Assembly: GCA_002422785.1 (NCBI GenBank) | Contig: DITK01000030.1 | Span: 1-21,600 of the forward strand | Origin: Francisellaceae bacterium UBA6186 | GTDB taxonomy: Bacteria > Pseudomonadota > Gammaproteobacteria > UBA6186 > Azoamicaceae | DNA length: 21,600 nt | Reading direction: 5' to 3' | Part shown: positions 7,212-15,531 of the stretch, one piece after another | Layout of the letters: every line of letters starts with the position of its first letter | Numbering within the stretch: the first letter of the stretch is position 1 | The notes under the pieces: generated by a model | Told to the model about the DNA's origin: nothing | Seen by the model: the letters and a program-made list of their open reading frames with translations, nothing else | Database searches by the model: none | Position numbers and translations under genes: made by a program

Positions 7212-9224
7212 TTAAGGCTGTTGATTTAACAATTGCTCTTCTATAATAGATTTTTCTTCGGATGTCGCTAAAACTACTAATACATCTTGCTCCAATATAA
7301 TAGTGTTAGGTGGTGGATTTTCGTAACGTTTACCCTCTCTAATAATACATTTAAAACTATATCCATTTGCATCTTCATTATTGTCTTCTTCTGCTGATTC
7401 AGCAAAAAATTTATCAATAGTTTGATTAATAGCAGTTGATCCATCTTGCACAATTATAGTTTGCAGGCTTCGTCTCTCATTGTCATCTGCTTCTAATAAA
7501 TTCGGTTCTTCTTTACCTTTGTATAAATGACGTAGCATTTCATAACGATTAGAGTGGGTTCTTTTTACTTTATTAATAATTCTAGAAGTCGGCACTCCCA
7601 AGGCAAACAACAAATGCGAAGCTAACATAATGCTGCCTTCTAAAATTTCTGGTACTACTTCTGTAGCACCAGCGTCTTCAAAAGCTTGTAGCGAACTATC
7701 GTCTTTAGTTCTAACGAAAATTTGTAAATCTAGACGCATATTACGTAAATATTTAATAATTTGTAAATTAACAACTTCATCTGCAAAACTCAAAACCACC
7801 ATTCTAGCTTTTGATATACCCGCTGCTAATAATACCTCTGGCTTACTTGAATCACCATAAAACACATGCTCCCCAGCAATAGATGATTTTTCTAAAAGAG
7901 TTGGATCAAGATCGAGAGCCAACCAGCTAATCTTTTCCTGTCCTAAAAACCTTGCTAAAATTTGTCCTACTCTACCAAAACCACAAATAATAACGTGATC
8001 GGCTAAAGTATTAGCATGATTAGCTAAAATTTCTATAGGATTATAAGCGGGAGTAATTTCGCAATTTTTTACAAATAACCTCGTAATTTTGTTATTAAAT
8101 CTAATTAATATAGGAGCTACCATAATACTGATTACAACTGCTGCAAAAATTACCGATTTTTGTTTTGGATCTATAATATTATGATTAATTGCTTCGGTTA
8201 ACGCTACAAATCCAAATTCCCCACCGTGCGCTAAAATCACCCCTGTTTTAACAGCAGTCTCCATAGATAGGTTACTAAAAAACTTAACTACTAAACTTAT
8301 AATTATAGTTTTAGTAATAATTAATGTTCCCAAAATTGCTAATACTTGTAGCCAAATATCTGGTAATACTTTTAAATCTAAAAAAGATCCTACTATTATA
8401 AAAAATAAACCTAATAATACTTCTCTAAAAGGTCTAATATCAATTTCTATTTGATGACGAAATTCAGTTTCTCCAAGCATTAATCCAGCCAAAAATGCCC
8501 CTAATGGCATAGACAATTCGAAATAATAAGTAGTAGCTGCAGCACTTAGTGCTACCAATAAAGTGGCTAACATAAATAATTCAGTGGAATGTGCTTTGGC
8601 CACTTCATGAAATAAAGGTTTAATTATTCTAGAGCCAATTAATGCCATAATTACAAAAATTCCAGCACCCTTAGCTAAGGTTATTAAAAAATTTGTAAAG
8701 ACGAAGCCTTCTTTACTTCCTAAAGTTGGCAGCATAATTAACAATAAGACGGCAGCTATGTCCTGAAATAATAAAATTTTGACTGATAGCCTGCCATGAT
8801 TAGTTTGTTGTTCTTTTTGTTCATTCAATTGTTTTAGCACTACCGCTGTCGATGATAACGCTAAGGCTACCCCAATGATAAAAGCTTGTTTAAAACTAAC
8901 TCCAGCTAATAAATATGACAAACAAGTGATGGCAGCTCCGCATAATAAAACTTGCAGCCCACCAATACCAATTAAAGCTCGTTTACTTTTAATTAATTGA
9001 CTAATAGAAAACTCTAGGCCTAAAGTAAACATTAAGAAGACTATGCCTAATTCGCCTAAAAAGTGCATATCCTCTATTCCCGGAAACCATCCCAGACCAC
9101 CGGGACCAACTAAAATTCCAACAGATAGATACCCAATTACTGGAGGTAGATATAGTCTCCTACAAATTACTAAGAATACCACTGAACATACGAGTAAGAT
9201 TAAAATATAGTTAAAATTTTCCAT
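7212..9224 (-). CDS. Cation:proton antiporter, KefB/YbaL type (CPA2) with TrkA-N domain
   Basis: Inner-membrane monovalent cation (probably K+)/H+ antiporter or gated efflux system. Residues 1-377 form about 12 hydrophobic segments of the Na_H_Exchanger fold, with GYLSVGILVGPGGLG (31-45), LGELGIVFLMFTLGLEFS (57-74), ALSSTAV (122-128) and the CPA2 signature FQDIAAV (153-159). A Rossmann TrkA-N/RCK domain follows from about 408, with the nucleotide motif CGFGRVG (414-420) and acidic LALDLDP (435-441), then an acidic linker and a TrkA-C-like end (about 575-665). The 670-residue length fits KefB/KefC/YbaL. Glutathione gating as in KefB/C cannot be judged from sequence. It has the 125-bp divergent intergenic region of the HAD gene at its 5' side and is separated from nrdD by about 155 bases. 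Confidence 0.9.
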   Translation of the reverse strand: MENFNYILILLVCSVVFLVICRRLYLPPVIGYLSVGILVGPGGLGWFPGIEDMHFLGELGIVFLMFTLGLEFSISQLIKSKRALIGIGGLQVLLCGAAITCLSYLLAGVSFKQAFIIGVALALSSTAVVLKQLNEQKEQQTNHGRLSVKILLFQDIAAVLLLIMLPTLGSKEGFVFTNFLITLAKGAGIFVIMALIGSRIIKPLFHEVAKAHSTELFMLATLLVALSAAATTYYFELSMPLGAFLAGLMLGETEFRHQIEIDIRPFREVLLGLFFIIVGSFLDLKVLPDIWLQVLAILGTLIITKTIIISLVVKFFSNLSMETAVKTGVILAHGGEFGFVALTEAINHNIIDPKQKSVIFAAVVISIMVAPILIRFNNKITRLFVKNCEITPAYNPIEILANHANTLADHVIICGFGRVGQILARFLGQEKISWLALDLDPTLLEKSSIAGEHVFYGDSSKPEVLLAAGISKARMVVLSFADEVVNLQIIKYLRNMRLDLQIFVRTKDDSSLQAFEDAGATEVVPEILEGSIMLASHLLFALGVPTSRIINKVKRTHSNRYEMLRHLYKGKEEPNLLEADDNERRSLQTIIVQDGSTAINQTIDKFFAESAEEDNNEDANGYSFKCIIREGKRYENPPPNTIILEQDVLVVLATSEEKSIIEEQLLNQQP

Positions 9225-9349
9225 AGTTAAATTGTAGCATTATTTATATGATTCTTTGTAATAATAATTTTAGTAATAATTCTTGTAAAGATAATAAGAT
9301 TGTATATATTTAAATATATGGCTGATATTGTAATTATCAATGATACAAA

Positions 9350-9979
9350 ATGATAAGTTTTAATAAAAATAATTGGATTTTTACACTTTTTTTTATATTA
9401 ACAAAATTTTGCAAATATCGTAAATTATTAAAACAATGCTTAATAAATAATAATTTTGCTCAAGAATTTTCTATAGATCAAATAATTTCATTAGATCTAA
9501 ATAGTTTAAAAAATAATAATATTGAGGTTTTGGTGTTAGATTATGATGGGGTTTTGTGTGAACAAGGAGAAATTAAGCCGTTACCTCAGGTTATAGCTTG
9601 GCTAGAGCGAGCTTTATTAGTTTTTGGTGAGCATAAAATATTTATTTTGTCTAACAATCCATTATTAGCAAGGCAAGAATTTTTTAATAAATATTTTAAT
9701 AATCAAATTATATTTATTAAAAATAAACCTAAGCCGTATCCTGATGGCATTGCTGAAATTTATGATTACCTACAATCATATTTAGGCAGATCCCAAGAAA
9801 AATCTCATATGCTTATAATAGACGATAGATTATCTACTGGAATTTTAGCTGCTAAAATTTTTGGTATAGCTAGTTGTTTAGTATTAAATCCTTATACTAA
9901 CATTAGAAAACAATTTGTTATAGAATCTTGGTTTATTTTTTTAAGAAAATTAGAAAGGCTAATAATATGGCATTCATAG
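9350..9979 (+). CDS. HAD-superfamily phosphatase, YqeG-like
   Basis: Cytoplasmic HAD hydrolase of 209 residues. Motif I is VLVLDYDGVLCEQGEI (the two Asp in DYD are the nucleophile and acid/base), motif II is FILSNN, the conserved Lys lies in KNKPKPYPDG, and the metal-binding motif III is LIIDDRLSTGILAAKIFG. This layout matches the YqeG/Gep4 type of subclass IIIA phosphatases, whose eukaryotic relatives dephosphorylate phosphatidylglycerophosphate; activity here is inferred only. The N-terminal 30 residues are hydrophobic/basic and could touch the membrane. No clear Shine-Dalgarno precedes the ATG. A weak promoter candidate (TTGTAA 9283-9288, TATATT 9305-9310) lies upstream. The 3' end overlaps fdxA by 13 bases. 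Confidence 0.78.
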   Translation: MISFNKNNWIFTLFFILTKFCKYRKLLKQCLINNNFAQEFSIDQIISLDLNSLKNNNIEVLVLDYDGVLCEQGEIKPLPQVIAWLERALLVFGEHKIFILSNNPLLARQEFFNKYFNNQIIFIKNKPKPYPDGIAEIYDYLQSYLGRSQEKSHMLIIDDRLSTGILAAKIFGIASCLVLNPYTNIRKQFVIESWFIFLRKLERLIIWHS

Positions 9980-10290
9980 TTACAGAAAACTGTATAAATT
10001 GTAAATTTACTACCTGTGTAGAGGTGTGTCCTGTTGATTGTTTCCACGAAGGACCAAACTTTTTAGTTATAGATCCGGATGAATGTATAGATTGTGCATT
10101 ATGTGAGTCAGAGTGCGAGGCTAATGCGATTTTCCCAGATAACGAAGTTCCTAAAAATCAAAAGATTTTTATTGAATTAAATGCAAATTTATCCAAAAAA
10201 TGGCCAGTTATAACCGTTAGCAAAGGTAGCTTACCTGACGCTAACGAGTGGAACGGTAAAACAGATAAGCTAAAATATCTAGAAAAGTAA
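9967..10290 (+). CDS. fdxA: Ferredoxin FdxA, 7Fe-8S type
   Basis: Soluble low-potential electron carrier of 107 residues, the standard FdxA length. Cys9, Cys17 and Cys50 should ligate the 3Fe-4S cluster, and Cys21, Cys40, Cys43 and Cys46 the 4Fe-4S cluster; Cys12 and Cys25 are the extra cysteines, exactly as in Azotobacter ferredoxin I shifted by one. The start MAFIVTENC is the family start and has an AGAAAGG Shine-Dalgarno, so the frame-open extension upstream is rejected. It overlaps the end of the HAD gene by 13 bases and is likely co-transcribed with it. Confidence 0.96.
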   Translation: MAFIVTENCINCKFTTCVEVCPVDCFHEGPNFLVIDPDECIDCALCESECEANAIFPDNEVPKNQKIFIELNANLSKKWPVITVSKGSLPDANEWNGKTDKLKYLEK

Positions 10291-10313
10291 CTCCCAAGAT
10301 TTATAGAACTTTA

Positions 10314-10342
10314 TTGCAAATAACCCATGAGGTTTGTACACT
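10314..10342 (+). promoter_or_regulatory. Candidate promoter of the SRP RNA gene
   Basis: A -35-like TTGCAA (10314-10319) and a -10-like TACACT (10337-10342) are separated by exactly 17 bases. Transcription would begin near 10349-10350, a few bases before the first paired bases of the SRP RNA (10355). Each hexamer matches the sigma-70 consensus at 4 of 6. Confidence 0.5.
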
Positions 10343-10354
10343 AGTAACCATTAT

Positions 10355-10455
10355 GGCAGCCCATTGGCCTTAGCAACAGGATGTTGTAAACCCCGCGAGG
10401 ACCGGAAGGGAGCAGCGGTAGCAACTTAGCGTGTGCTTATCGGTCTGTGGGATGC
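10355..10455 (+). ncRNA. ffs: Signal recognition particle RNA (4.5S RNA)
   Basis: RNA scaffold of the SRP, binding Ffh for co-translational membrane targeting. The conserved apical domain is unmistakable: GGACCGGAAGGGAGCAGC, with the GGAA tetraloop (10404-10407) closed by CC/GG and the symmetric internal loop AGCA opposite GAGG. CCGC (10393-10396) pairs with GCGG (10415-10418), and GTTG (10383-10386) with CAAC (10421-10424). The ends pair as GGCA (10355-10358) with TGCC (10452-10455) and CCCA (10360-10363) with TGGG (10447-10450). The gene sits directly ahead of dnaX, as in Pseudomonas and many alphaproteobacteria. Exact mature ends are uncertain by several bases. Confidence 0.95.
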
Positions 10456-10501
10456 CTCCATTTAATGCAGCAATCATCTTTCATTTAACGGTTTATTCAA
10501 T

Positions 10502-12070
10502 ATGGTTTATCAGGTATTAGCTAGGAAATGGCGTCCGCACGATTTTACTGAAGTTGCAAGTCAGCCAGAAACTGTTACCGTGTTGCAAAATTCTTTAGAC
10601 AGCCAAAAATTACATCATGCATATTTATTCACAGGCACTAGAGGTGTCGGCAAGACAACAATTGCAAGAATTTTAGCAAAATCTTTAGTTTGTGAGTATG
10701 GGATATCTTCTAAACCTTGTAATACTTGTCAATTATGCCAAGCGGTTACCGCTGGTAACTGCATAGATGTGATAGAAATAGATGCAGCATCTAGAACTAA
10801 AGTTGAAGATACTAGGGTTGTTTTAGATAATTTGGCATATGCACCAAGTATAGCTAGATTTAAAATCTATATTATTGATGAAGTACATATGCTATCTCAT
10901 CATAGTTTTAATGCATTACTAAAAAGTTTAGAAGAACCGCCATCGCATGTTAAGTTTTTATTAGCAACCACCGATCCGCAAAAATTACCAATTACTGTTT
11001 TATCTAGGTGCTTACAATTTAAATTAAAAATGTTTGCTATTAAAGATATAATTAAACAGTTAGAAAAAATTGTATTAATAGAAAATAAATTATTTGAAGA
11101 GCATGCTCTTTTGCAACTAGCAATAGCAGCCAGAGGTAGTATGCGGGATGCTTTAAGTTTATTAGAACAAGTTTTGGCATTCGGACAGAATATAGACAAA
11201 ATCACACAATTAGATGTTAGTAAAGTTTTGGGTGTTCCTGATTCAATCAGATTAATTAATTTGTTAACCGCAGTTATTAAGTTAGATGTGGATCAGATTA
11301 TGACAATAATCCATGATTTTTGTCATAATAATTTTGATGTAGCAATAATATTGCAAGAAATACAGTGTTTATTAAAAAATATTGCAATTTTACAACTTGC
11401 ACCAAATGTCGCAATGCTAGATACCATGATTAATAAAAATTTATTATTAGAATTAGCTAATATGGCATCAAAAGAAGATATCCAGTTATATTATGAAATT
11501 GCGGTCAATGGTTTTAAAAATTTAGCTTTTGTGCCAGATCCGAAAGTTGGTTTTGAGATGATTATGTTACGTATGGCAGCATTTAAGCCTGTTAAAATAG
11601 GTACTAATCAGAATATTGTGCCGTCTGTGTTGTATGTTACAGATCCACCTGTGATTCATGAACCAAGCCAAATCAAGAAAAATCAACCTAGGTTACTAGA
11701 AAAAACTATAGATAATCATATAAATATAAATAAATTAAATATATCTGGTTTAACTAAAGAATTGGCAGAAAGTGCAATATTTGAATTTATAACTGATACT
11801 AAAATCAAGCTAATTATTGATGAAAATAAAAAAATTTTTATAACTAAAAACAATGTGGAAAATTTACAGACGGAATTTAGTAAATATTTTGATAAAAGCA
11901 TTAAGATCAAAGTAGAATTGCAAGATTTTATAAAACATCCACATTTAATTGAAAAAACGATAAAATGGCAATCGCAACAACAAAAGCAAAAATTTATTGA
12001 TGGGGATCATAATTTACAGCAATTGCTAGTTAATTTTGATGCTAAAGTTGAGGATATCAATGATTTTTAG
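10502..12070 (+). CDS. dnaX: DNA polymerase III subunit gamma/tau
   Basis: Clamp-loader ATPase of the replisome. The N-terminal AAA+ module has Walker A GTRGVGKTT (45-53), a zinc site (Cys64, Cys73, Cys76, Cys79), Walker B IYIIDEVHML (122-131), and the SRC motif (about residue 168) with the arginine finger. Domain III follows, then a variable C-terminal part. At 522 residues it is shorter than E. coli tau (643). No E. coli-like frameshift signal was identified: an A7 run occurs at about 11826, but its role is not supported. The ATG is weakly preceded by an ACGG. The last 11 bases overlap recR. Confidence 0.96.
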   Translation: MVYQVLARKWRPHDFTEVASQPETVTVLQNSLDSQKLHHAYLFTGTRGVGKTTIARILAKSLVCEYGISSKPCNTCQLCQAVTAGNCIDVIEIDAASRTKVEDTRVVLDNLAYAPSIARFKIYIIDEVHMLSHHSFNALLKSLEEPPSHVKFLLATTDPQKLPITVLSRCLQFKLKMFAIKDIIKQLEKIVLIENKLFEEHALLQLAIAARGSMRDALSLLEQVLAFGQNIDKITQLDVSKVLGVPDSIRLINLLTAVIKLDVDQIMTIIHDFCHNNFDVAIILQEIQCLLKNIAILQLAPNVAMLDTMINKNLLLELANMASKEDIQLYYEIAVNGFKNLAFVPDPKVGFEMIMLRMAAFKPVKIGTNQNIVPSVLYVTDPPVIHEPSQIKKNQPRLLEKTIDNHININKLNISGLTKELAESAIFEFITDTKIKLIIDENKKIFITKNNVENLQTEFSKYFDKSIKIKVELQDFIKHPHLIEKTIKWQSQQQKQKFIDGDHNLQQLLVNFDAKVEDINDF

Positions 12071-12659
12071 TCCATTGATAGATGATTTAATTATGGCATT
12101 TAGATGCTTACCTGGCGTTGGTCCTAAAACTGCTCAACGCATGGTCTTTTATCTGTTACAACGAGACAGGGATGGCGGCAATAATTTATCTTTAGCATTA
12201 AAAAATGCTTTATTACAGGTTAAAAAATGTCAAAGTTGCCGTACTTTGTCAGAAGTTTCAATTTGCATGATCTGTAGCAATACTGGTAGGGATAAGCAAT
12301 TATTGTGTGTAGTTGAAAACCCAACGGACATTTTAGCTATAGAACAAACCAAAGAATATAATGGATTTTATTTTGTATTATTAGGTAGACTATCTCCATT
12401 AGATGGAATCTCGCCAGAAGATTTAGGAGTAGAAGAATACCTTGCTTTACTGAAAAAAGGCCATATTAAAGAAATAATAATGGCTACCAATTTAACTGTA
12501 GAAGGTGAAACCACAGCTTTCTATTTTGCTGAGCTTGCTAAAGAGTATGGAATTAAAACTAGTAGAATTGCCCAAGGAGTACCATTTGGTGGAGAATTAG
12601 AAAATATTGACATGGGAACATTAGCTCGTGCATTAGAAGATAGAGATTTGATTTATTAA
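12060..12659 (+). CDS. recR: Recombination mediator protein RecR
   Basis: Part of the RecFOR pathway that loads RecA on gapped DNA. At 199 residues it has the family length. Helix-hairpin-helix LPGVGPKTAQRM (17-28), a four-Cys zinc finger (Cys57, Cys60, Cys69, Cys72), and a Toprim domain beginning LLCVVENPTDILAIEQT (81-97) are present. The start at 12060 gives MIFSPLIDDLI, the family N-terminus, and has GAGG about 6 bases upstream inside dnaX; an in-frame ATG at 12036 would add 8 atypical residues. It overlaps dnaX by 11 bases. ybaB, which usually separates dnaX and recR, is missing here. Confidence 0.96.
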   Translation: MIFSPLIDDLIMAFRCLPGVGPKTAQRMVFYLLQRDRDGGNNLSLALKNALLQVKKCQSCRTLSEVSICMICSNTGRDKQLLCVVENPTDILAIEQTKEYNGFYFVLLGRLSPLDGISPEDLGVEEYLALLKKGHIKEIIMATNLTVEGETTAFYFAELAKEYGIKTSRIAQGVPFGGELENIDMGTLARALEDRDLIY

Positions 12660-12688
12660 ATATTTAATTTGTTAAGGAGTATTAAGTT

Positions 12689-14617
12689 ATGTCACAAAAC
12701 AACAAAAAACAGACTTTAAGCTTTCAGGCTGAAGTTAAACAAATATTACATTTAATGATTAATAATTTGTATAGCAATAAAGAAATTTTTTTACGTGAAT
12801 TAATTTCTAATGCATCAGATGCCGCTGATAAATTAAAATTTGAGTCTTTATCGAATTCAGCCGTATATGAAAATGACCATGACTTAAAAGTTTGGGTAGA
12901 GATGAATAAAAATGCTCGCACCATAACTATTCGTGATAATGGCATTGGCATGAATATGGATGAAACAATTAAACATTTAGGTACGATTGCAAAATCTGGC
13001 ACTAAAGAATTTTTATCTAAGCTTACTGGAGATAGATCAAAAGATTCTCAATTAATTGGTCAATTCGGGGTTGGATTTTATTCTTCGTTTATAGTTGCTG
13101 ACGAAGTTACAGTAATTACTAGAAAAGCAGGAGATTCCCCGGATCAAGGTGTAATCTGGAAATCTAAAGGCGATGGCGAATATCAAGTAGAACACACCAA
13201 CAAAGAAAGTCGTGGTACTGAAGTTGTATTGCATTTGAAGTCAGAAGAAGATGAATTTTTAAATAATTGGCACCTAAGACATGTTATTACTAAATATTCT
13301 GATCACATAAGCTTACCGATTATAATGTTTAAAGAAGAACCAGCCAATACCGAAGAAGACAGTAAAGTTATAAATGTACCAGCAGAAGAAGTGATAAATA
13401 GGGCTACAGCTTTATGGACATTACCTAAACAACAAATTAAAGATGAGCAATATAGAGAATTATACAAGCATATAGCTCACGATTTTGAAGAACCAATAGC
13501 ATGGAGCCATAATAAAGTAGAAGGTAAATTAGAATATATTTCTTTATTATATATCCCTAAAAAAGCACCATTTGATTTGTACCATGTAGCTAAACCAAAA
13601 GGACTCAAGTTATATGTAAAACGAGTGTTTATTATGGATGATGCAGAACAATTTTTACCTCTTTATTTACGCTTTGTCAGAGGTATTATTGACTCTAACG
13701 ATTTACCATTAAATGTTTCTAGAGAATTGTTACAAAATAGTACGGTGACAGGTTCTATTCGTAGTAGCATCATTAAGAAAGTATTAGAAATGTTAGAACA
13801 CATGGCAGAAAAAGATTCGGCTAAATATTTAAGTTTTTGGAAAGAGTTTGGTCAAGTATTAAAAGAAGGCCCAGCAGAAGATTTTTCCAATCGTGCTAAA
13901 ATTGCTAAATTATTACGGTTCAGCTCTACTTATTTAGATAATTCTGCCCAAGATGTTTCTTTAGATGATTACCTAGCTAGACTCAAAGATGGACAAGAAT
14001 ACATTTATTATGTATCTGCTGATAATTTTAATGCTGCTAAAAGCAGTCCACATCTGGAAATTTTTAGAAAAAGAGATATAGAAGTATTGTTATTAAACGA
14101 TAAAATTGATGAATGGATGATTAGCCATTTACCAGAATATCAAAATAAAAAATTTCAGTGTGTATCTAAGGGTGGCTTAGATCTTGGTAAATTAGAAAAT
14201 GAACAAGATAAAGAGCAAAAACAAAAATTTTCCGAAGAATTTAAAGATTTAATTGAAGCTATTCAAAAAGAATTAGGAGAGAGGGTTAAAGAAGTACGAG
14301 TAACTATGAGGCTCACAGATTCACCAGCATGTATTGTTGCAGATCAAAATGATATGACACCACAAATGGAGCGCATATTAAGATCAGCAGGTCAAATAGT
14401 ACCGATTTCCAAACCAATATTAGAAGTTAATCCCAAGCATGCAATGGTTAAGGCGATGTCTAGTTTAAGAGTTAAAGATCCTAAAAAATTTGCTGATTTA
14501 AGTAGCCTATTGTTAGATCAAGCAGTTTTAGCAGAAGGCGGTCAATTGAGCGATCCGGCAAGCTTTGTTAAGAGATTTAATCAGTTATTATTAGAAATCG
14601 TAGAGTTTGAGGCATAA
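12689..14617 (+). CDS. htpG: Chaperone HtpG (bacterial Hsp90)
   Basis: ATP-dependent dimeric chaperone of the cytoplasm, 642 residues against about 620-640 in the family. The N-terminal GHKL ATPase shows LRELISNASDAADKL (ATP-site Glu and Asn), IRDNGIGMN, GTIAKSGTKEF and IGQFGVGFYSSFIVAD; the middle domain has GIIDSNDLPLNVSRELLQ with the catalytic Arg; the C-terminal dimerisation domain follows. A good Shine-Dalgarno (AAGGAG) lies about 8 bases before ATG, only 29 bases after recR, so it may be read from the dnaX-recR transcript as well as from its own promoter. No heat-shock promoter was identified with confidence. Confidence 0.97.
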   Translation: MSQNNKKQTLSFQAEVKQILHLMINNLYSNKEIFLRELISNASDAADKLKFESLSNSAVYENDHDLKVWVEMNKNARTITIRDNGIGMNMDETIKHLGTIAKSGTKEFLSKLTGDRSKDSQLIGQFGVGFYSSFIVADEVTVITRKAGDSPDQGVIWKSKGDGEYQVEHTNKESRGTEVVLHLKSEEDEFLNNWHLRHVITKYSDHISLPIIMFKEEPANTEEDSKVINVPAEEVINRATALWTLPKQQIKDEQYRELYKHIAHDFEEPIAWSHNKVEGKLEYISLLYIPKKAPFDLYHVAKPKGLKLYVKRVFIMDDAEQFLPLYLRFVRGIIDSNDLPLNVSRELLQNSTVTGSIRSSIIKKVLEMLEHMAEKDSAKYLSFWKEFGQVLKEGPAEDFSNRAKIAKLLRFSSTYLDNSAQDVSLDDYLARLKDGQEYIYYVSADNFNAAKSSPHLEIFRKRDIEVLLLNDKIDEWMISHLPEYQNKKFQCVSKGGLDLGKLENEQDKEQKQKFSEEFKDLIEAIQKELGERVKEVRVTMRLTDSPACIVADQNDMTPQMERILRSAGQIVPISKPILEVNPKHAMVKAMSSLRVKDPKKFADLSSLLLDQAVLAEGGQLSDPASFVKRFNQLLLEIVEFEA

Positions 14618-14625
14618 TTAATAAT

Positions 14626-14670
14626 ATAAGATCCAGATAATAATACTCCCCCCATTTATCTGGATCTTAT
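14626..14670. terminator. Inverted repeat between convergent genes, possible bidirectional terminator
   Basis: Two 15-base arms (14626-14640 and 14656-14670) are perfect reverse complements with a 15-base loop containing six C in a row. The hairpin sits 8 bases after the htpG stop and 7 bases before the stop of the convergent orphan gene, the expected place for a shared terminator. Neither side has a clear T-run, so it may instead be an mRNA 3'-end stabiliser or need Rho. Confidence 0.6.
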
Positions 14671-14677
14671 GATATAT

Positions 14678-15136
14678 TTAATTAGTGATTGCTTTTATAT
14701 TTGAGTCAAAGGTAACTGTTTTTATTTGAGATAAATGAGAAGGCAGCTGTTCCTTCTTAAGGTACATTACTCGTTGTGCCATATTAACGTAATCCCGCCA
14801 CTGTATTAGCATAGCTGTTTTATTAGGCTGTGATGTTGTGGTATTTAGTACATTTAATGCTCCAACAGAAAGTCTACACTGGGCCGATAATTGATATTCT
14901 GGTTGTCGGTGATGGTTGGAGACTATAACATGATCTAACCATGGTATTAATGGACTATTTGATACATCATTATTAGAACATTTTCGCATTATTCTACGTA
15001 TTTTACCCCCAGTTGATTCTTTATCACTCAGGCTAATTAATCCATTAGATAGCTCTTCTTGATTGCTAACAGGGGTTATTTTTTCGCTACTAATTTGATT
15101 TTCACTGCATGATTCAGACGATTTGTTTTTAACCAT
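14678..15136 (-). CDS. Hypothetical protein, lineage-specific
   Basis: Not recognised. The 152-residue protein has a polar, Ser/Asn/Glu-rich and probably disordered N-terminal third (about 1-45), a basic patch GGKIRRIMRK (43-52), and a more ordered C-terminal half with NKTAMLIQWRDYVNMAQRVMYLKKEQ. There is no signal peptide or membrane segment. A clear GGAG Shine-Dalgarno 7 bases before the ATG supports it as a real gene. It lies alone between htpG (convergent) and minE (same strand, 137 bases upstream). The composition would suit a secreted effector or a small regulatory protein, but nothing in the sequence establishes either. Confidence 0.7.
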   Translation of the reverse strand: MVKNKSSESCSENQISSEKITPVSNQEELSNGLISLSDKESTGGKIRRIMRKCSNNDVSNSPLIPWLDHVIVSNHHRQPEYQLSAQCRLSVGALNVLNTTTSQPNKTAMLIQWRDYVNMAQRVMYLKKEQLPSHLSQIKTVTFDSNIKAITN

Positions 15137-15273
15137 AAAAACTCCAAGATTATTTTATTATTTTTTGTATAATGATTGTTTTATATGAAAATAACAGAGT
15201 TTTTTATGATAAACAATTTGATATGCAATAATTACTAGATTAATTAGGATAATTTAATGATAAATATTTTATT

Positions 15274-15531
15274 TTAAACTAACTCAGGCTCATTCAAGGT
15301 AATATTTAATTCCAAAATAGAACAACTAGCATTTTGTTGTAATTCAACTTGAATTTGATCAGTATCAATAGACACGTATTTACTAATGACATTAATTAAT
15401 TCCTGTTTTAGCTGAGGTATAAAATCAAGATTACCATTTTTAGTTCTTTGATGGGATACTAAAATTTGCAAACGTTCTTTAGCTTTTTGGGCAGTTTTAC
15501 GATTGTTTAAAAAAAAATCAAAAATACTCAT
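15274..15531 (-). CDS. minE: Cell division topological specificity factor MinE
   Basis: Drives pole-to-pole oscillation of MinD by stimulating its ATPase. At 85 residues it has the family length. The N-terminal membrane-targeting segment MSIFDFFLNN is followed by the anti-MinCD helix KAKERLQILVSHQR (about 17-30) and a topological-specificity domain with PQLKQELINVISKYVSID. Its ATG overlaps the minD stop by 4 bases (ATGA). Last gene of minC-minD-minE. Confidence 0.95.
   Translation of the reverse strand: MSIFDFFLNNRKTAQKAKERLQILVSHQRTKNGNLDFIPQLKQELINVISKYVSIDTDQIQVELQQNASCSILELNITLNEPELV

Noticed and set aside
7630..7860. Open frame of 76 codons on the plus strand
   Set aside because: Antisense to the TrkA-N part of the antiporter gene, with no ribosome binding site.
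9304..9319. 16-bp palindrome of A and T between the antiporter and HAD genes
   Set aside because: Made only of A and T in a simple ATATATTTAAATATAT pattern, easily expected by chance here.
9325..9345. FNR-like site (TTGAT-N4-ATCAA)
   Set aside because: Only one half-site matches; the second half is ACAAT in the needed register.
11826..11837. A7T5 run in dnaX as a possible programmed slippage site producing a short gamma subunit
   Set aside because: A/T runs are common in this AT-rich DNA; no E. coli-type slippery heptamer with Shine-Dalgarno and stem-loop was found around it.
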